A stretch of DNA of 64,000 nt from Acidobacteriota bacterium (GTDB taxonomy: Bacteria > Acidobacteriota > Blastocatellia > Pyrinomonadales > Pyrinomonadaceae). Location of the stretch: contig JAFDVJ010000004.1 of NCBI GenBank assembly GCA_018269075.1, forward strand, positions 186,001 through 250,000. Reading direction: 5' to 3'. The notes under the pieces were generated by a model that was not told the DNA's origin, did no database searches, and saw only the letters and a program-made list of their open reading frames with translations. The stretch's first letter is position 1. Each line of letters starts with the position of its first letter. The position numbers and the translations under genes were made by a program. Below are positions 46,136 through 54,593 of this stretch, piece by piece.

Positions 46136-47746
46136 CTACTTATCCCAATCCGGCGTATGAAAAATCCCTTCCCTGTCGATCCGCTGGTAAGTGTGCGCGC
46201 CGAAAAAGTCGCGCTGCGACTGGATCAGATTGGCCGGCAGCCGTTCCGAACGGAAAGCGTCGAAATAGGCGAGCGCCGACGAGAGACAGAGCGACGGGAC
46301 GCGGCTTTCGGTGAAATGGGTGTTGATCCGACGCCAGTCTTCGCGGTTCTTGCTTAGTATTTCGGCGAATTTGTCGTCGAGCAGGAGGTTCGGCAGATCT
46401 TTATTCTCGGCGAAGGCGCGGCGCATCTCTTCGAGCAGCGCCGAGCGGATGATGCAGCCGCCGCGCCAGATTTTAGCGATTTCCGCCAGATTCAAACCGT
46501 AATTTTTTTCGACCGAAACCGTCTGCAGCAGCGACATACCCTGCGCGTAGGTGGTGATGAACGAGGCGAGCAGCGCGTTTTTCAGCTCTTCGACGAAACG
46601 GTCGAAATCGTCCGCTTTTTCCGCCCGCAGATCGGCGTTGCGGGCTTCGTCGGCCGGATTTTCGACTGTTTTGGCGGCCTCTTCGTGTTCTTCGGCGCCG
46701 ATTTTTTCCTTTTGCTGGCGGCTGACGACGGTCTCGACCTCGTGCGGCGCGAAGGCCGCCTTCATATCGTGCTGCGGCTCGCTCGTGACGGTTTCGCCGT
46801 CGGTTTTCTGCTGGTGTTCGGCGGCCGGCGGCGCGCTGCCGTATTTTTGCGCGATCAATTGGCGCGTTTCCTTCTGCGACGAGATTTGACGCATCGAAAC
46901 GGCCGAATCGATCGTCGGGATCGGCACGCCGAAATCCATCGCCGCCTGCGACGTCCATTTGCCGGTTCCCTTCTGCGCGGCCTTGTCGAGAACCATCTCG
47001 ACGAGCGGCCGGCCGGTCTCGGCGTCCTCTTTGCGCAAAACTTCGGCGGTGATCTCGACGAGAAACGAATTGAGCTCCGAATCGTTCCAGCGCGCGAAGG
47101 TCGCCGCCATCTGCGGGTAATCCATCCGGAGCACGCGAAGCATAAAATCGTAGGTTTCGGCAAGGATCTGCATCAGCCCGTACTCGATGCCGTTATGGAC
47201 CATCTTGACGAAATGACCGGCCGAGCCCGCGCCGACATAGGCCGCGCAGGATTCGTTGTTGACGCGTGCCGACGCCGCTTCGAGAAACGGGCGAACGTGT
47301 TCGTAAACCTCTTTTTTGCCGCCGATCATGATCGACGCGCCGTGGCGCGCGCCTTCCTCGCCGCCCGAGACGCCGACGCCCAGAAACTCGATGTTTTTCG
47401 CGGCGAGCACCGTCTCGCGGCGCTCGGTGTCGGGAAAATGCGAGTTGCCGCCGTCGATCACGATGTCGCCCTCGTCGAGCGCCTTCAAAAGATCGTCGAT
47501 CACGAAATCGACGACCTGCGCCGGCACCAGGAGCATAATCTTGCGCGGGCTTTCGAGCGCGGCGAGAAACTCCGCGAGCGTCTCGCCGGTCTGCAGATCG
47601 TAGTCTTTGCCCTCTTCGAGCAGCAGCCGCCGTTTTTCGGCGTCGAGGTCGTAGCCCGCGCCCGAGTATCCGTGTTCGGCGACGTTGAGCAGGAAATTTC
47701 TGCCCATCGTCCCGAGTCCGATCATTCCGAATTGTGCTTTTGCCAT
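46136..47746 (-). CDS. gnd: 6-phosphogluconate dehydrogenase, decarboxylating, with an insertion
   Basis: 536 residues, about 60 more than usual. The NADP-binding Rossmann block is GMIGLGTMGRNFLLN; the substrate block is VGVSGGEEGARHG; KMVHNGIEYGLMQ carries the catalytic lysine (Lys181) and His184/Asn185 region. GTGKWTSQAAMDFGVPIPTI and a GCIIRSALLEEM block are also typical. The C-terminal NADP-contact end differs from E. coli. The extra part, about residues 301-382, is a charged Glu/Lys/Gln-rich stretch in place of a short loop. The enzyme would make ribulose-5-phosphate and NADPH in the pentose-phosphate pathway. Confidence 0.95.
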   Translation of the reverse strand: MAKAQFGMIGLGTMGRNFLLNVAEHGYSGAGYDLDAEKRRLLLEEGKDYDLQTGETLAEFLAALESPRKIMLLVPAQVVDFVIDDLLKALDEGDIVIDGGNSHFPDTERRETVLAAKNIEFLGVGVSGGEEGARHGASIMIGGKKEVYEHVRPFLEAASARVNNESCAAYVGAGSAGHFVKMVHNGIEYGLMQILAETYDFMLRVLRMDYPQMAATFARWNDSELNSFLVEITAEVLRKEDAETGRPLVEMVLDKAAQKGTGKWTSQAAMDFGVPIPTIDSAVSMRQISSQKETRQLIAQKYGSAPPAAEHQQKTDGETVTSEPQHDMKAAFAPHEVETVVSRQQKEKIGAEEHEEAAKTVENPADEARNADLRAEKADDFDRFVEELKNALLASFITTYAQGMSLLQTVSVEKNYGLNLAEIAKIWRGGCIIRSALLEEMRRAFAENKDLPNLLLDDKFAEILSKNREDWRRINTHFTESRVPSLCLSSALAYFDAFRSERLPANLIQSQRDFFGAHTYQRIDREGIFHTPDWDK

Positions 47747-47787
47747 ACGGAATTAGATTAGCACAATTCGGGGATGGATTATTATAG

Positions 47788-47936
47788 TCCTGAGTCTTGA
47801 GTCTGAAGTCCTGAGTCCTTGTGGCGGAACTTTCAATAATTCCCTTTCGGGCTCTGTTATCGAACGACGAAAGTCGGCTGTAAATTTCCGCCGCTGCCAA
47901 TCGACTCTCGACTCTCGACTCCCGACTCTCGACTCG
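47788..47936. repeat. Iterated-word element with unlike arms, family C/D
   Basis: The left arm (47788-47818) uses tcctgag/tcttgag words with the GAGTC core of family C. The right arm (47902-47936) uses ctcgact words of family D. Only the gagtc/gactc core pairs. It ends 2 bases before the stop codon of the FG-GAP protein. Confidence 0.85.
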
Positions 47937-47937
47937 C

Positions 47938-48939
47938 TTAATAGTTCTGATAATTCACCAGCGGCGAATCGCCGCTCGTGCCCCATTGATAGGCGAGCAG
48001 CGAGCCGTCCGCCGAGCGCCGGATGTAGAACGTGTTCGGATTCGCCGTCAAACGATAAACGCCGATGTCGTCGCGGCCGTCGCCGTCGTAGTCGGCGGGC
48101 GTCAGCGTCAGATCGAGCGGCGAACCCTGACGGCCCCAGAGGATCGGCGTCCCGCCCGTGCCGCCGCCGTCGCGTTCGAGCGTGTACCATTCGAAATTCG
48201 TCGCGCCGGTCCGCCGCGCGCCGAAATCGGTCTTCCCGTCGCCGTCGAAATCGCCGGTGAACGCGAAATCGTTCGCCAATCCCCAGGTCACGTATTCGAC
48301 GCCGCCGTCGGACGAACGCCGGAGAATGAACTGGTTGTTGAGGCGGATGCAGGCGTCGCGTTTGCCGTCGCCGTCGAAATCGCCGCGCACCGGCGTGGCG
48401 CCGAAACCGCTGCCCCACGGGAGGTAGGTCAGATTGCCGTTCGGGTTGTTGAGACTGCCCTTGTAGATGAAATAATTCTGGAGCGGGGCGCTCGTCGGGC
48501 GGTAGACGGCGAGATCGGTTTTGCCGTCGCCGTCGTAATCGCCGAGCGCACGGATGTCGTCGCCGTCGGTCCCGAAATACTCGATCCGGACCGTCCCGTT
48601 CGAACTGTTCAGGATGTAGAAGACGCGCGGCTGGCCCGTCCCGACGATCCGCCAGACGGCGACGTCGGTTTTCCCGTCGCCGTCGTAATCGGCCGGCACG
48701 AGCAGATCGCCGGTCTGGCCGTTAAAGCCGATCCCGAACTGCGCGTAGATCAGCGCGTTGTCGCGGCTCCCGGCGGCATACCAGTCGAGCAGCGTGTCGG
48801 CGCCGACCGTCCGGTAGCGCGAAACCGCGAAATCGGATTTGCCGTCGCCGTCGAAATCGAGCGGTTTGCCGGCCCGCGCAACGTTTGCCGCAAGGGTTAT
48901 AATTAGACACACGAATATTGACAGAAGCAGATTCTTCAT
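47938..48939 (-). CDS. Secreted FG-GAP/VCBS-repeat protein
   Basis: 333 residues. Signal peptide MKNLLLSIFVCLIITLAANVARA. Six repeats of the DxDGDGxxD type follow (DFDGDGKSDFAVSRY, DYDGDGKTDVAVWR, DYDGDGKTDLAVYR, DFDGDGKRDACIRL, DFDGDGKTDFGARR, DYDGDGRDDIGVYR), spaced about 50 residues apart. These are calcium-binding FG-GAP/VCBS repeats that form an integrin-like beta-propeller. It is likely exported; the ligand is unknown. It ends QWGTSGDSPLVNYQNY, with no extra domain. Confidence 0.9.
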   Translation of the reverse strand: MKNLLLSIFVCLIITLAANVARAGKPLDFDGDGKSDFAVSRYRTVGADTLLDWYAAGSRDNALIYAQFGIGFNGQTGDLLVPADYDGDGKTDVAVWRIVGTGQPRVFYILNSSNGTVRIEYFGTDGDDIRALGDYDGDGKTDLAVYRPTSAPLQNYFIYKGSLNNPNGNLTYLPWGSGFGATPVRGDFDGDGKRDACIRLNNQFILRRSSDGGVEYVTWGLANDFAFTGDFDGDGKTDFGARRTGATNFEWYTLERDGGGTGGTPILWGRQGSPLDLTLTPADYDGDGRDDIGVYRLTANPNTFYIRRSADGSLLAYQWGTSGDSPLVNYQNY

Positions 48940-48985
48940 TGATTTTCTCCGTTTATTCAGTTTTGTTTAATCCGCCGGCCGTTCG

Positions 48986-49384
48986 TCAGCCGGCTTCGGT
49001 TGGCGGGGAAAGCCGTTCGGCGTTCGCGTCGAGCTCTTCGATCCGGGCGCCGGCGCCGGCCATCTCGTCGCGGCAGCGCTTGATCCTGAGCTCGACGTAT
49101 TTTCGATATTTTTCCGGCAGCTCGATCCGCCCGGCGAGCTCGAACGCGCCGAGCGCCTCGCCGTAGAGCCTGACCGCCTGCGTATAATGCCAGCGGGCGA
49201 TTTCCGCGAGCGCCGAATCGGATTCCGCGCGCCGCCGGCTTTCGGCGAGCGCGATGTCGCCGTAATCGCGCTCCTTTTCGGCCAGCGCGCCCGCCTTGCG
49301 GCCCTCCTCGATAAACTGTCCGGCGTGCCCGTTCAGCGTCCGCCCGTTCGAAACCGGGAACATCGAATTCGTAAAAACATTCAT
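48986..49384 (-). CDS. Small helical protein of unknown function
   Basis: 132 residues, with no signal peptide. The middle has two amphipathic helices (LAEIARWHYTQAVRLYGEALGAFELA and PEKYRKYVELRIKRCRDEMAG), a helical-hairpin pattern like that of MIT or TPR-type proteins, and the C-terminus is charged. The 5' end of the gene abuts a heptad array (from 49390), and no ribosome-binding site is evident. Alternatives include a spurious frame, but its base composition and strand match its neighbours. The upstream FG-GAP gene (47938) follows it in the same direction, 46 bp away. Confidence 0.5.
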   Translation of the reverse strand: MNVFTNSMFPVSNGRTLNGHAGQFIEEGRKAGALAEKERDYGDIALAESRRRAESDSALAEIARWHYTQAVRLYGEALGAFELAGRIELPEKYRKYVELRIKRCRDEMAGAGARIEELDANAERLSPPTEAG

Positions 49385-49389
49385 ATTAT

Positions 49390-49538
49390 GATTTCGGATT
49401 TCGGATTTCGGATTTCGGATTGCTTATGCTCGGCGGCATCGATGCAGCCCGGTATTCGTTTGTGAATGAACGGCTTGGCGATCACGGAAAAGTCGCCCGA
49501 CAGACCAATCCGAAATCCGAAATCCGAAATCCGAAATC
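49390..49538. repeat. Iterated-word hairpin element, family B copy 7
   Basis: Left arm of atttcgg words from 49390, right arm of aaatccg words 49507-49538. The lead-in cagaccaatccg before the right arm is shared with the copy at 27827. It fills the spacer between two minus-strand genes, abutting a start codon on one side (49384) and a stop codon on the other (49542). Confidence 0.94.
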
Positions 49539-49541
49539 GCA

Positions 49542-50258
49542 TCAGTTTCCCAAAAAGCGCGCGCCGCAGCTGAAGCTGGCGTCGTCGGCCCAGGTGGTCG
49601 TGCCCTTGATGTTCAGGTGAATGATCATTTTTCCGGCGAAGATGCCGTCGGCGACGCCGGCCGGCAGGCCGAAGGTGTCGATCAGGTATTTCTTCGTGAT
49701 GCCGCTCACGGAGCTCGCCCCGTAAACGAAGGTCTCGCTTTCCTGATAATTCGGAAACAGCGTTTTGGTGAAGGTCCGCAGACCGCCGAGCGAGATGTCG
49801 ACCCTGCCGTTGAACGGCTGGCCGGTCAGCGGGTTGATCAGCGACGGGTCGGAAAGCGCGTCGCTTTCGAGCGTCAGGTACGGGCGAAACTGGATCCGGC
49901 CGTTCCGGTTCTGCGCCGACGTGTTGATCAGATGATAGGAAGTCGTGTTGCGCCCGAGAATATAGATCACGTTCTCGAAGGTTTTTTGAGGGTATTGGAT
50001 GCGGCCGAGATCGCGGGCGTCGAACGTCGCGGTGCCGTTCGCGGCGTTGACCGGATAACAGCGGTCGTCCGGGCCGAGCGGCGCGTAAACGCTGCAGTCT
50101 GACGAAACGTAAACGGTGCCCGTCGCCGCGTACCCGAAAAATTTCGCCTCGCGGCCGAACGACGCGAGATCGCCGACATCCTCCTCGCTCTGGGCGCGAA
50201 CCGTCGGAGCGGCGATCAACATCAAAAGCATCAAGGACAAAGGAATAATTTTGTTCAT
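49542..50258 (-). CDS. Secreted protein of unknown function
   Basis: 238 residues from the ATG at 50258 (another ATG 6 bases upstream adds two residues). Sec signal MNKIIPLSLMLLMLIAAPTVRA with cleavage near AQS. The mature part is beta-rich with blocks SDCSVYAPLGPDDRC, ENVIYILGRNTTSYHLINTS and HLNIKGTTTWADDASFSCGARFLGN; the cysteine pairs could form disulphides. Family not recognised. It diverges from the winged-helix/PD40 regulator gene, with about 160 bp between starts, so it may be a target of that regulator. Confidence 0.68.
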   Translation of the reverse strand: MNKIIPLSLMLLMLIAAPTVRAQSEEDVGDLASFGREAKFFGYAATGTVYVSSDCSVYAPLGPDDRCYPVNAANGTATFDARDLGRIQYPQKTFENVIYILGRNTTSYHLINTSAQNRNGRIQFRPYLTLESDALSDPSLINPLTGQPFNGRVDISLGGLRTFTKTLFPNYQESETFVYGASSVSGITKKYLIDTFGLPAGVADGIFAGKMIIHLNIKGTTTWADDASFSCGARFLGN

Positions 50259-50420
50259 AATCATCTCATTTCTGCAAGAAATTTGTCGTTTTGGGGTTCT
50301 TTAATCTAGAATCTAAGAACGAACCCCTAAAGCGAACAGCGTCGATCTTAAATTCTTGTCGGAAACCGGGTCTTGAGAAAACGGTGAGATTTCGGTGAGT
50401 TTTGTGGTGAGATTTTCTAA

Positions 50421-52538
50421 ATGCTTGAAATAAAACATTTTTACGAATTCGCAGAGTTCCGGCTGGATCTTAAAAACAAGTCACTGACCCGTCATAATTC
50501 GCCGGTTCAGATCACCCGCAAGATGTTCGAAACCCTGCTCGTGCTGGTCGAGAACGCCGACCGGCTGGTCGAAAAGGATGAGCTGATGCGGAAGATCTGG
50601 CACGACCGCTTCGTCGAAGAAACCAATCTCACGTTCAACATCAAGATGCTCCGCAAGGCTTTGGGCGACCGCGCCGGCGAGCCGCGCTTCATCGAAACCG
50701 TCCCCCGCCGCGGCTATCGCTTCATCGCCGAGGTGCGCGAGGTTTTCGAAGAGAAAAAAATCCCGCCGATCGTCGTCTCGCCCGCGCCGGAAAAGCCGAT
50801 CCTCCGCCATTCGTACCGCTTCGGGGCGATCCTCGCGATCCTCCTGACGAGCTCGATCGTGCTCGCCTGGATCTGGAAGATCAACCCGTCGGAAGCGCAC
50901 GCGCCGGTTCTCAACGCGCAGTTCGAGGCGGCCAAGATCTCGGAAACGGGCCGCGTCCAGAACGCCGTCATCTCGCCGTCGGGCGAACTGATCGCCTATT
51001 CGAACCAGGTCAACGGTCTGCAGAGCCTCTGGCTCCGCGATTTGGAAACCTCGAACAACATTCAGATCGTGCCGCCGTCGGAGGAAAAATACTATGGACT
51101 CGCGTTCTCGAACGACGGCGCGACGCTGTTTTTCACCCGCAAAAACGGCGCGGTCAGCGAACAGCCCTCGATCTACCGGATTCCGGTCTTCGGCGGCGTG
51201 CCGGTCAAAATCGCCGACGAAGCGCAGGGTTGGATCAGCCTCTCGCCCGACGATAAAACGCTGCTTTTCGTGCGCTACGAGCCCGGCGTCAAAGATTTCA
51301 ACAAACTGATGATGGTCGAAACGGACGGCCGCGGCGAGCGCGAGATCAAGACATCCGAACGGCAGCGGGTGTTCTGGTCGAGCGCGCTTGCGCCCGACGG
51401 CCGGACGGTCGCCTCGGCCTACGGCCACTCGATGAACGGCGGTCAGGAGATGGGCCTCGTCGAAACCGACGTCGAAACCGGCGCGATGACCGAGATGACG
51501 GCCGAAAAATTCTTTCACGTCAAGGACCTCAAATGGCTGCCGAATAAAAGCGGGCTGCTCTTTACGGCCAAGAAGAAGATCAACGAGAAATGCCGGATCT
51601 GGAAGCTCGATTACCGGCAGCGGACGGTCGCCGCGCTGACCAGCGACGCGATCGACTACGACAATCTGAGCCTGACGGCCCGGGCCGACCGGGTCGTCGC
51701 GACGACCTACGCCGCCGATTTCCATCTCTACCTCAAGGACGCCGCCAATCCGAAAAACTTCAACGCCGTCACGCAGGCCCGCGACAAATTCGGGTTCGCG
51801 CCCGACAACCGGATCGTTTACGCTTCGGACACGGCCGGCAACGAGGACATCTGGGTGATCGACGCCGACGGGACGAACCAGCGGCAGCTGACGACCGACC
51901 GGAATCTCGATTTTTCGCCGCTCGTCGCGCCCGACACCCGTTTTATCTACTTCACCTCGAACCGCAGCGGCGAGAGCCAGATCTGGCGGATGGACGCCGA
52001 CGGCAGCAATCAGACGCAGATCACGCGCCGGGCCGGCGGCTATCCGCGGTTCGTCACCAAAGACGGCGGCTGGCTTTATTTTCAGGATTTCGTTTCCGAA
52101 AAGCTGACGAAAATCTCGACCGACGGCGGTGCGGAACGGGTTTACGACGAAGATTACGGATTTCTGCAGGCCTTCTCGCCCGACGGCTCGAAGCTCGCCT
52201 TTCTGATCCGTAATCCGCAGACCGGCCTCGTCGAGATCCGCGTCGCAATGCTCGAAACCGGCAAGGTTATAAAAACGTTCGCCCCGGCCGCGCAGACGAA
52301 AAGCACCTCGTTCCTGCTCTGCTGGCGGGACGAATCGACGCTCGTCTACTCGCTCGACGAACCGATCGCCGAGGACACGCTCTGGGAACAGAATCTCGAC
52401 CGGCCGAAACCCGAGCCGGCCGGCGAGCTCGGCCGCGAACGGATCGTCGATCTCCAATATTCGCCCGACGGCCGCAATCTCGCCCTGATCCGCGGCACCT
52501 GGCAGCACGACGCCTACCTTATCCGGGGATTCAAGTAG
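50421..52538 (+). CDS. CadC-like regulator: winged helix, membrane helix, TolB/PD40 propeller
   Basis: 705 residues. An N-terminal winged helix (about 8-105; DRLVEKDELMRKIWHDRFVEE, GEPRFIETVPRRGYRF) of the OmpR/PhoB type is followed by a transmembrane helix near 133-152 (RFGAILAILLTSSIVLAWIW) and a large WD40/PD40-like propeller (residues 165-700; repeats like SPDDKTLLFVRYEPG and SNRSGESQIWRMDADGSNQ). DNA binding is cytoplasmic; the propeller is extracytoplasmic and may sense ligands. It has the same N-terminal design as the 39343 gene but a different sensor. The stop codon is followed at once by a heptad array. Confidence 0.9.
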   Translation: MLEIKHFYEFAEFRLDLKNKSLTRHNSPVQITRKMFETLLVLVENADRLVEKDELMRKIWHDRFVEETNLTFNIKMLRKALGDRAGEPRFIETVPRRGYRFIAEVREVFEEKKIPPIVVSPAPEKPILRHSYRFGAILAILLTSSIVLAWIWKINPSEAHAPVLNAQFEAAKISETGRVQNAVISPSGELIAYSNQVNGLQSLWLRDLETSNNIQIVPPSEEKYYGLAFSNDGATLFFTRKNGAVSEQPSIYRIPVFGGVPVKIADEAQGWISLSPDDKTLLFVRYEPGVKDFNKLMMVETDGRGEREIKTSERQRVFWSSALAPDGRTVASAYGHSMNGGQEMGLVETDVETGAMTEMTAEKFFHVKDLKWLPNKSGLLFTAKKKINEKCRIWKLDYRQRTVAALTSDAIDYDNLSLTARADRVVATTYAADFHLYLKDAANPKNFNAVTQARDKFGFAPDNRIVYASDTAGNEDIWVIDADGTNQRQLTTDRNLDFSPLVAPDTRFIYFTSNRSGESQIWRMDADGSNQTQITRRAGGYPRFVTKDGGWLYFQDFVSEKLTKISTDGGAERVYDEDYGFLQAFSPDGSKLAFLIRNPQTGLVEIRVAMLETGKVIKTFAPAAQTKSTSFLLCWRDESTLVYSLDEPIAEDTLWEQNLDRPKPEPAGELGRERIVDLQYSPDGRNLALIRGTWQHDAYLIRGFK

Positions 52539-52769
52539 ATTTCGGATTATGTCGATTTCGGATTATGTCGATTTCGGATTTCGGATTTCGGATTTCGGAT
52601 TGATTGGGTTTTCGGATCCGGTATTTGATACTATTTAAGCATGGTTTGCTTTAATTGAACCGTTCATCTTTGTTAACTTCGATGAGAAAACGGACAATTC
52701 AATCAATGAACAATCCGAAATCCGAAATCCGAAATCCGAAATCGGCATAGTCCGAAATCCGAAATCGGA
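52538..52769. repeat. Iterated-word hairpin element, family B copy 8
   Basis: Left arm about 52539-52601 (atttcgg words interrupted by attatgtcg), right arm about 52711-52769 (aaatccg words with atcggcatag). It fills nearly the whole 243-bp spacer from the stop of the PD40 regulator to 12 bases before the ammonia-lyase start. No other feature is present in the spacer. Confidence 0.94.
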
Positions 52770-52781
52770 TGGCTTCGCTTT

Positions 52782-53690
52782 ATGAAAACTTTACTTGAAT
52801 CGGTGCGGCCGACAGTTTTGCTGGAGCCGCAAAAACTTCGTTCTTTTCTGGGGCTCGATCTGACGATCGCGACCGAGACTTTTCAGCATACCGGGAGCTT
52901 TAAGTTCCGGGCCGCCTACAATCTGGCGATGAGCGTCGAAAACGACGAGATCCTGACCGCTTCGTCGGGCAATTTCGGGCAGGCGCTCGCCTACGCCTGC
53001 CAGCTGCTCGGGAAAAAATGCGTCGTCGTGATGCCCGACACCTCGGCGCGGGTCAAGATCGACGCCGTCCGCGGTTACGGCGCGACGGTCGATCTGATCG
53101 ACACAAAGCTCGTCAAACGCGCCGACCGCGTCGCCGCGCTGGCCGCCGAAATGCCCGGCGCCTACGTCGCTTCGGCCTACGACGACCCGTTCGTGATCGA
53201 CGGCAACGCGACGCTCGGCGACGAATTGGCCGGTCACGGTTTCGACGACATCGTCACGCCGGTCGGCGGCGGCGGTTTGATTTCGGGAACTTCGAAGGGA
53301 TTGTGCCGGAGCGGTTCGGCGGCGCGGCTCGTCGGCGCCGAACCGCTGCTCGGCAACGACGCGGCGCGCTCGCTCAGAGAGGGCCGGATCGTCGCCAACG
53401 AAACCGAACCGCCGACGCTCGCCGACGGTGCGCGGACGCTCTGCCTCGGCCGTCACAACTGGGAGATCATCAAAAACGGCGTCGCCGAGATCGTCGAGGT
53501 TTCGGACGAAAAGATCGCCGAGGCCGTCCGCCTCTATTACGGGCTCGCCAATCTGAAATGCGAGCCGACCGGCGCTTTAAGCCTCGGCGCGATTCTCGAA
53601 CAACCGGAAAAATTCGCCGGCCGCCGGGTTTGTCTGGTCGTCAGCGGCGGCAACGTCGACGCCGGCGTCTACCGCGAGCTGCTCGGCTGA
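52782..53690 (+). CDS. PLP-dependent threonine/serine ammonia-lyase-like protein
   Basis: 302 residues. The PLP-binding lysine is Lys41 in GSFKFRAA; substrate-loop residues are in SSGNFGQA (61-68), and the phosphate-binding loop is in VTPVGGGGLISG. The fold-type-II family includes threonine dehydratase, serine dehydratase and related racemases. The protein is somewhat short and lacks a C-terminal ACT regulatory domain, so it resembles catabolic enzymes. Substrate cannot be fixed. The gene starts after a heptad array, with no Shine-Dalgarno apparent. No pathway partner is adjacent. Confidence 0.85.
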   Translation: MKTLLESVRPTVLLEPQKLRSFLGLDLTIATETFQHTGSFKFRAAYNLAMSVENDEILTASSGNFGQALAYACQLLGKKCVVVMPDTSARVKIDAVRGYGATVDLIDTKLVKRADRVAALAAEMPGAYVASAYDDPFVIDGNATLGDELAGHGFDDIVTPVGGGGLISGTSKGLCRSGSAARLVGAEPLLGNDAARSLREGRIVANETEPPTLADGARTLCLGRHNWEIIKNGVAEIVEVSDEKIAEAVRLYYGLANLKCEPTGALSLGAILEQPEKFAGRRVCLVVSGGNVDAGVYRELLG

Positions 53691-53725
53691 TCGGGACTTT
53701 GGTTTTTACGTTTACGACAAAAAGC

Positions 53726-53817
53726 GATCTTTGACCTTTGACCTTTGATTTTTGCTTTATTTTCGAAGGTTTAAGACCAAAGACCAAAGATCAAAAGTCA
53801 AAGACCAAAGATCAAAG
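53726..53817. repeat. Iterated-word hairpin element, family I (heptad GACCTTT)
   Basis: Left arm (53726-53755) iterates gaccttt/gattttt; right arm (53772-53817) iterates agaccaa/agatcaa/aagtcaa. It lies in the spacer between convergent genes. Confidence 0.88.
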
Positions 53818-53847
53818 CCCGCATCATACTCCAAAAACGCCGCCGTT

Positions 53848-54543
53848 TCAGTTTTTCAGATAAATGCCGGTAAAGGTGACGTTCGCGCCGCCGCACTGCA
53901 GGTTGTCGGCGACGATCAGGTATTTGCCCAGCAGCTGCATCGTCGCCCTGCATTCGTATTCCTCTTTCGAGCCCGCGCCGATCTTCAGAAGATTGCCCGC
54001 CGGTTTGGCGGTGTCCTCCATCTCGCCGGTGTGGATGTTGTCGCCGAGCCCCTTCCAGTAGGCTTCGCCGCCGATCTCGAAAAATCCGGCTTTTTTGCTT
54101 TTCGTGATCCGGATCTCGCTCGACCCGTAAGACCATTTGCCGAGCCACGCTGCGGCCGCCGGGTTGAGATCGGAATCGACCGACTGCAGGGCGTCGGTTT
54201 GGATCCAGCCGACGGTTTCCGAGCCTTTTTTCGGCTGAAACCAGGCGCACGAAAAATCGCCGAACGTGCGCGAGACGATCAGTTCGTCGTTTGGGATGAC
54301 GTAGGCCTTCAAACGGCAGTTTTTGCCGGCCGGACAATCCTCGCGCTCGTCGCCGTAAAAATAGGCGCGGTCGCCGGCCTTGCCTTTCACGCGCGCGAGC
54401 CGGTAGGTTTCCGACTCGCGCGGGAAAAAGCCGTTGCGGCACAGATTTTCCGGGTTGCCGTCGAGCTGGCCGAAAACGCCGGCCGCCGAAATCAGCGTCA
54501 AAACCGCGATGACCGCGAAATTTATCGATGTTTTCAGGTTCAT
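53848..54543 (-). CDS. Secreted protein of unknown function
   Basis: 231 residues. Sec signal MNLKTSINFAVIAVLTLISAAGVFG. The mature N-terminal part has RLARVKGKAGDRAYFYGDERE and SETVGWIQTDALQSV, resembling an SH3-like beta-barrel. The C-terminal half (AAAAWLGKWSYGSSEIRITKSKKAGFFEIGGEAYWKG) looks lipocalin-like in strand pattern. Several cysteines are present in pairs. I do not recognise the family firmly. It is convergent with the ammonia-lyase gene and shares its strand with cinA upstream. Confidence 0.65.
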   Translation of the reverse strand: MNLKTSINFAVIAVLTLISAAGVFGQLDGNPENLCRNGFFPRESETYRLARVKGKAGDRAYFYGDEREDCPAGKNCRLKAYVIPNDELIVSRTFGDFSCAWFQPKKGSETVGWIQTDALQSVDSDLNPAAAAWLGKWSYGSSEIRITKSKKAGFFEIGGEAYWKGLGDNIHTGEMEDTAKPAGNLLKIGAGSKEEYECRATMQLLGKYLIVADNLQCGGANVTFTGIYLKN

Positions 54544-54593
54544 ATCAATTTCTCCGATTGTTTGAACGATCGGCGGCCGGGCGTTTGCGCCGG

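Noticed and set aside
27827..52769. Heptad arrays as CRISPR arrays
   Set aside because: The repeat units are 7-9 bp with no spacers of constant length between them, and there are no cas genes in the window.
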